This document shows positions 40,658 through 43,357 of a stretch of DNA of 43,357 bases, in pieces. The notes under the pieces were generated by a model. It saw only the letters and a list, made by a program, of their open reading frames with translations, ran no database searches and was not told the origin of the DNA. This DNA is from Wenjunlia vitaminophila DSM 41686 (GTDB taxonomy: Bacteria; Actinomycetota; Actinomycetes; Streptomycetales; Streptomycetaceae), in NCBI RefSeq assembly GCF_000380165.1, contig NZ_KB904684.1, forward strand, positions 1 through 43,357, in the 5' to 3' direction. Made by a program: the position numbers and the translations under genes. The stretch's first letter is position 1; the number at the start of each line of letters is the position of its first letter.

Positions 40658-43357
40658 CTACAACAACCCGTCCCACATCTGTTCCAGCAGCACCGACCAC
40701 CAGTTGTCCGGGGACGCCAGCGCCGCCGGATCGAGGCCGGCCAGGTGCGCCTGGAAGTCCACCGTCCACCGGCCCGCCTGGTCGGGTGTCAGCCCGAGCC
40801 GCAGCCGCCACATCCGACCGAGCAGGGCGAGGCAGCGCACGAACTCGGGGAGCCCGGTGTTGACGAACTGCGGAACGGCCGGCTGACCGCTCGGGTCCGC
40901 CTCCAGGGGCACCGCAACGATGGCCGCCGAGCCGTACTGCACGCACAACTGCCGCCCGTAGTCGTTGCCCATCACCAGGTAGGACGCGGCGTCCGGGCCG
41001 GGCTGCCGGCCCCGTTCCACGGCCAGCTCCGCCAGCGTCGGCACCGGCCGGCCCGGCAGGGCCTGGGCCCAGAAGAACGGCCCGAAGTCCCTCGGCAGAC
41101 CCGCCCACACCAGGGTCTGGGCCACCGCGTCCGGCACCCCGCCCCGGGACACCGCACGCTGGTCGAAACGGAACACGCCCTGCGGTCCGAAGGCCTGGGC
41201 GAGCTCCTGCCCGATGCCGTCCGGCGGGATCAGCGGAATCCGCTGGACCTGGCTGGGGTGCGGCAGCGGAACCCGCTGCGGACGGGGCCGCGCGGGACCA
41301 CCGGCGACCTGGTGCAACTCCCCCTGGTGCTCGATCAGGTGGTTCACGCCCTGCTGACGGGAGGCGTGGTCCCGGCCGTACGGGGCGGTGTGGCTGATCC
41401 GCACCGAGGGCCACGACTCCCGGATCATGCGGGAGCAGTAGCCGCCGGGCAGGTCACAGGACTCCAGCTCGGTGTGGAGCTCGAGGACCTGCTGCGGCGG
41501 GACGTTGAGGTTGCGCAGCTCGTACAGGATCTGCCACTCGGGGTGCGGCGTGCCCGGTGCGCTGCGCCGGATGATCTGCTGCTCCGAGCCGTCCGGCGCG
41601 CGGTAGCGCAGCACCGCCATGTAGCCGGGGCCGACGGTGGGCACCCCGGGCTGGACGGGGAACGGGGCCGGCGGCACCGGGGGCGGCGGCGTGTGCGGGC
41701 CGGGGGGCGGCGGGCCGGCCACGCCCGGGGGCTGGGCCATGCCCGGCGGTGGGCCGGCCGGGCCGGGTGGCTGGGCCAGGACCGTCGGCGCGGCGTGCGC
41801 ACCGGCACCGGGGGGCTGGGCCCCGGCCGGTGGCTGCGGCGCCCCCGGGGGCTGGGGGGTGCGCTGGCCCGGGACCTGGCCGGAACCGGCAGCGGCCGGC
41901 TCGCCGGGACCGCGGGGCGGCACACCCTGGTTGGGCACGTGACCGCTGGCCGCGGGGCCGCCCGCCGAAGGGCCGCCCGGGGGCTGGGGCGGGGTGGCCG
42001 AACCGGGCCTGGGCTCGGCCCGCTGGGTGCTCGCCGAGGCGATGTCCGGCCCGACGCGCCCCGGTGGGGGCGGCGGCGGGGGTGGGCCCGCGCTCACCGG
42101 CGGGGCGCCAGCGCCGGGTTGGGGACCCGCCGGGGCCGCCGCGGGCGGCGGGAGCGGGGCCCCGGGGCCGGCGGGCGGCTGGGCGAGCACCGTCGGCGCG
42201 GCGTGTCCGCCCATCCCCGGTGGGGACCCGGCGCCCGGCGCGGGTGGTGGTGTGCCGGCGCCCGGTTCGGGCCCGCTGGTCGGCTGGGGCTGTCCGACTC
42301 CGGGCCCCACGGGGGGCACGCCCGGCCCTCCGCCGGGGTGACCGTAGCCGAACCCCTGGTGCGGCTGCGGCTCCCCACCCGGGCCGGCGTGGGCGGCGGG
42401 TTGGTCCTCCGCGGCGTTCTTCTTCCGTCCGAACCGCAGTCCGCGCCTGCGCCGCGGCTCCGGCTGCGACTGTGGCTCGGGCGCGCCGGGCTGCGGGGGG
42501 CCAGGCTGCGGGGCGCCGGGCTGGTACGGCCCGGGGGCCTGCGGGTCCGGGGGCTGCGGGGCGGCGGGGTGCTGCCCCCCGCCCAACGAGCCGTCCACCG
42601 GCGGGACGAGCAGGGTCCTGGCCAGGCTGTCGCTGCCCGGCTCCGGTGGGCTCGGCGGGCCCTCCCCGGGAGGGCCGGGCTCTGGTTGCGGGGCCTGCCG
42701 CGGCGTGGGGTCGCCCGCCCCGGGCGCCGCCTGGTCCTCCGGCGAGGGCAGGCCGAGGGCGGCCCGCCCGGCCTTGGCGAACGCACTGTTGGGGTCCATG
42801 CTGCCGGCGGGCAGCAACTCCGTCCTGGCCTCGGACGACGTGGTGGGCCCCGTGGGCGCGTCATCGTCGGAGTCGGCGGTCAGCGGCGGGGCGAACACCG
42901 TGGGCGGCGGCGCCACGGAGTCGCCGTGCCCGGTGTCGGTGGTGTCGGTGCCGGCCCAGGGCGTCGGGGCGGTCCCGGCCCCCGGAGGCCCGGCGGCACC
43001 CCCGTCGGTGTTCGACGGCCCGTCGGGCGCGGCCATGTTCCAGGCCGGGCCGGTGGGCGGGGGGTAGGCGGCGGCCTGGGGGTCGGCCGGCGGCGTGGCG
43101 TGCCCCGCGGGTGGAACCGCGGCACCGGCGCCGGGGGACGCCGCCGGTGCGGCGCCCAACGGCTGCCCGGTCGGCGGTGGCTCGGGGGACGCGGCGGCGG
43201 GCGGCGTCGTGCCGGGGCCGGGGGCCGGTGACGCGGCGGGCTCCTGGTCGCTGCTGGACTTGCGCCGGTCCGGGATGCCCGCGGCGTCGGCCGCGTCCTG
43301 GAGCCACTGCGGCGGGCTCAACAGGAACGAGGTCGCCTCGAGGTCGGTGCGGCGGGG
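40658..43357 (-). CDS. Proline-rich protein with deaminase and SUKH-4 domains (cut by window end)
   Basis: The frame runs from the stop at 40658 to the window end (43357); the start is outside, since the TTG at 43321 lies inside RTDLEATSFLLSPPQWLQD. About 530 residues are Pro/Gly/Ala-rich low-complexity linker. The C-terminal 300 residues hold two domains: a deaminase-like part (YMAVLRYRAPDGSEQQIIRRSAPGTPHPEWQILYEL, then LHTELESCDLPGGYC with the His-Glu and Cys-Cys zinc ligands) and a SUKH-4 immunity-type part (FRFDQRAVSRGGVPDAVAQTLVWAGLPRDFGPFFW ... QFVNTGLPEFVRCLALLGRMWRLR ... WWSVLLEQMWDGLL). This is the toxin-and-immunity vocabulary of polymorphic toxin systems. A role in self/non-self contests is inference. 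Confidence 0.82.
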   Translation of the reverse strand, partial: PRRTDLEATSFLLSPPQWLQDAADAAGIPDRRKSSSDQEPAASPAPGPGTTPPAAASPEPPPTGQPLGAAPAASPGAGAAVPPAGHATPPADPQAAAYPPPTGPAWNMAAPDGPSNTDGGAAGPPGAGTAPTPWAGTDTTDTGHGDSVAPPPTVFAPPLTADSDDDAPTGPTTSSEARTELLPAGSMDPNSAFAKAGRAALGLPSPEDQAAPGAGDPTPRQAPQPEPGPPGEGPPSPPEPGSDSLARTLLVPPVDGSLGGGQHPAAPQPPDPQAPGPYQPGAPQPGPPQPGAPEPQSQPEPRRRRGLRFGRKKNAAEDQPAAHAGPGGEPQPHQGFGYGHPGGGPGVPPVGPGVGQPQPTSGPEPGAGTPPPAPGAGSPPGMGGHAAPTVLAQPPAGPGAPLPPPAAAPAGPQPGAGAPPVSAGPPPPPPPPGRVGPDIASASTQRAEPRPGSATPPQPPGGPSAGGPAASGHVPNQGVPPRGPGEPAAAGSGQVPGQRTPQPPGAPQPPAGAQPPGAGAHAAPTVLAQPPGPAGPPPGMAQPPGVAGPPPPGPHTPPPPVPPAPFPVQPGVPTVGPGYMAVLRYRAPDGSEQQIIRRSAPGTPHPEWQILYELRNLNVPPQQVLELHTELESCDLPGGYCSRMIRESWPSVRISHTAPYGRDHASRQQGVNHLIEHQGELHQVAGGPARPRPQRVPLPHPSQVQRIPLIPPDGIGQELAQAFGPQGVFRFDQRAVSRGGVPDAVAQTLVWAGLPRDFGPFFWAQALPGRPVPTLAELAVERGRQPGPDAASYLVMGNDYGRQLCVQYGSAAIVAVPLEADPSGQPAVPQFVNTGLPEFVRCLALLGRMWRLRLGLTPDQAGRWTVDFQAHLAGLDPAALASPDNWWSVLLEQMWDGLL

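Overview
The window is very GC-rich, with gene content and order typical of a Streptomyces core chromosome: a leucyl tRNA with anticodon UAA (the bldA type), ndh, ppx, a DUF501 gene, ftsB, eno, an Rpf muralytic enzyme, a P450, endonuclease V, mazG, a SurA-type lipoprotein and mfd. From memory this resembles the SCO3089-SCO3111 stretch of S. coelicolor; I could not run a comparison. Start codons are often GTG, two or three transcripts look leaderless, and coding third positions are almost all G or C.

Layout. 1-5460: bldA-like tRNA, a MacB-type ABC transporter operon, tandem hairpins, and a convergent type II NADH dehydrogenase (ndh) with a Rex-type operator far upstream. 5461-8637: an insertion scar next to ppx. 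A Phd/YefM-RelE toxin-antitoxin pair lies between two 260-bp direct repeats that each carry the 3' part of the toxin gene plus the last 15 codons of ppx. The ppx gene is itself fused in frame to DUF501 through a repetitive linker. 8743-16170: the conserved block ftsB, eno, Rpf (with a c-di-AMP riboswitch), P450, endonuclease V, a small membrane protein, mazG and the SurA-type lipoprotein, all on the minus strand. 16171-27696: an accessory stretch with an XcbB/CpsF/Asp2-like hydrolase, a lipoprotein HNH nuclease, a NarL-type two-component system, a large XRE-nSTAND-WD40 signalling ATPase and a DHA2-type multidrug exporter. 28319-33805: a second MacB-type ABC operon and a convergent flotillin/NfeD pair. 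34089-35813: a methyltransferase and a divergent MarR/cupin pair with paired operators. 36001-43357: mfd, a coiled-coil DivIVA-like protein, and a proline-rich deaminase/SUKH-4 protein cut by the window end.

Links between parts. The nSTAND-WD40 gene holds the only TTA codon I found in the genes called here, so its translation should depend on the bldA-type tRNA at the other end of the window. The two-component operon and the second ABC operon share an inverted repeat (GGGGTTT(T)ACCCC) in the same orientation about 105-125 bases before their start codons, suggesting one regulator for both. The toxin-antitoxin pair has TGTACA-core palindromes over a promoter that would give a leaderless antitoxin mRNA. 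The best candidates for something not well described are the repeat-flanked toxin-antitoxin insertion in ppx, the DUF501-Ppx fusion with its 129-bp in-frame tandem repeat, and the developmentally gated nSTAND gene.
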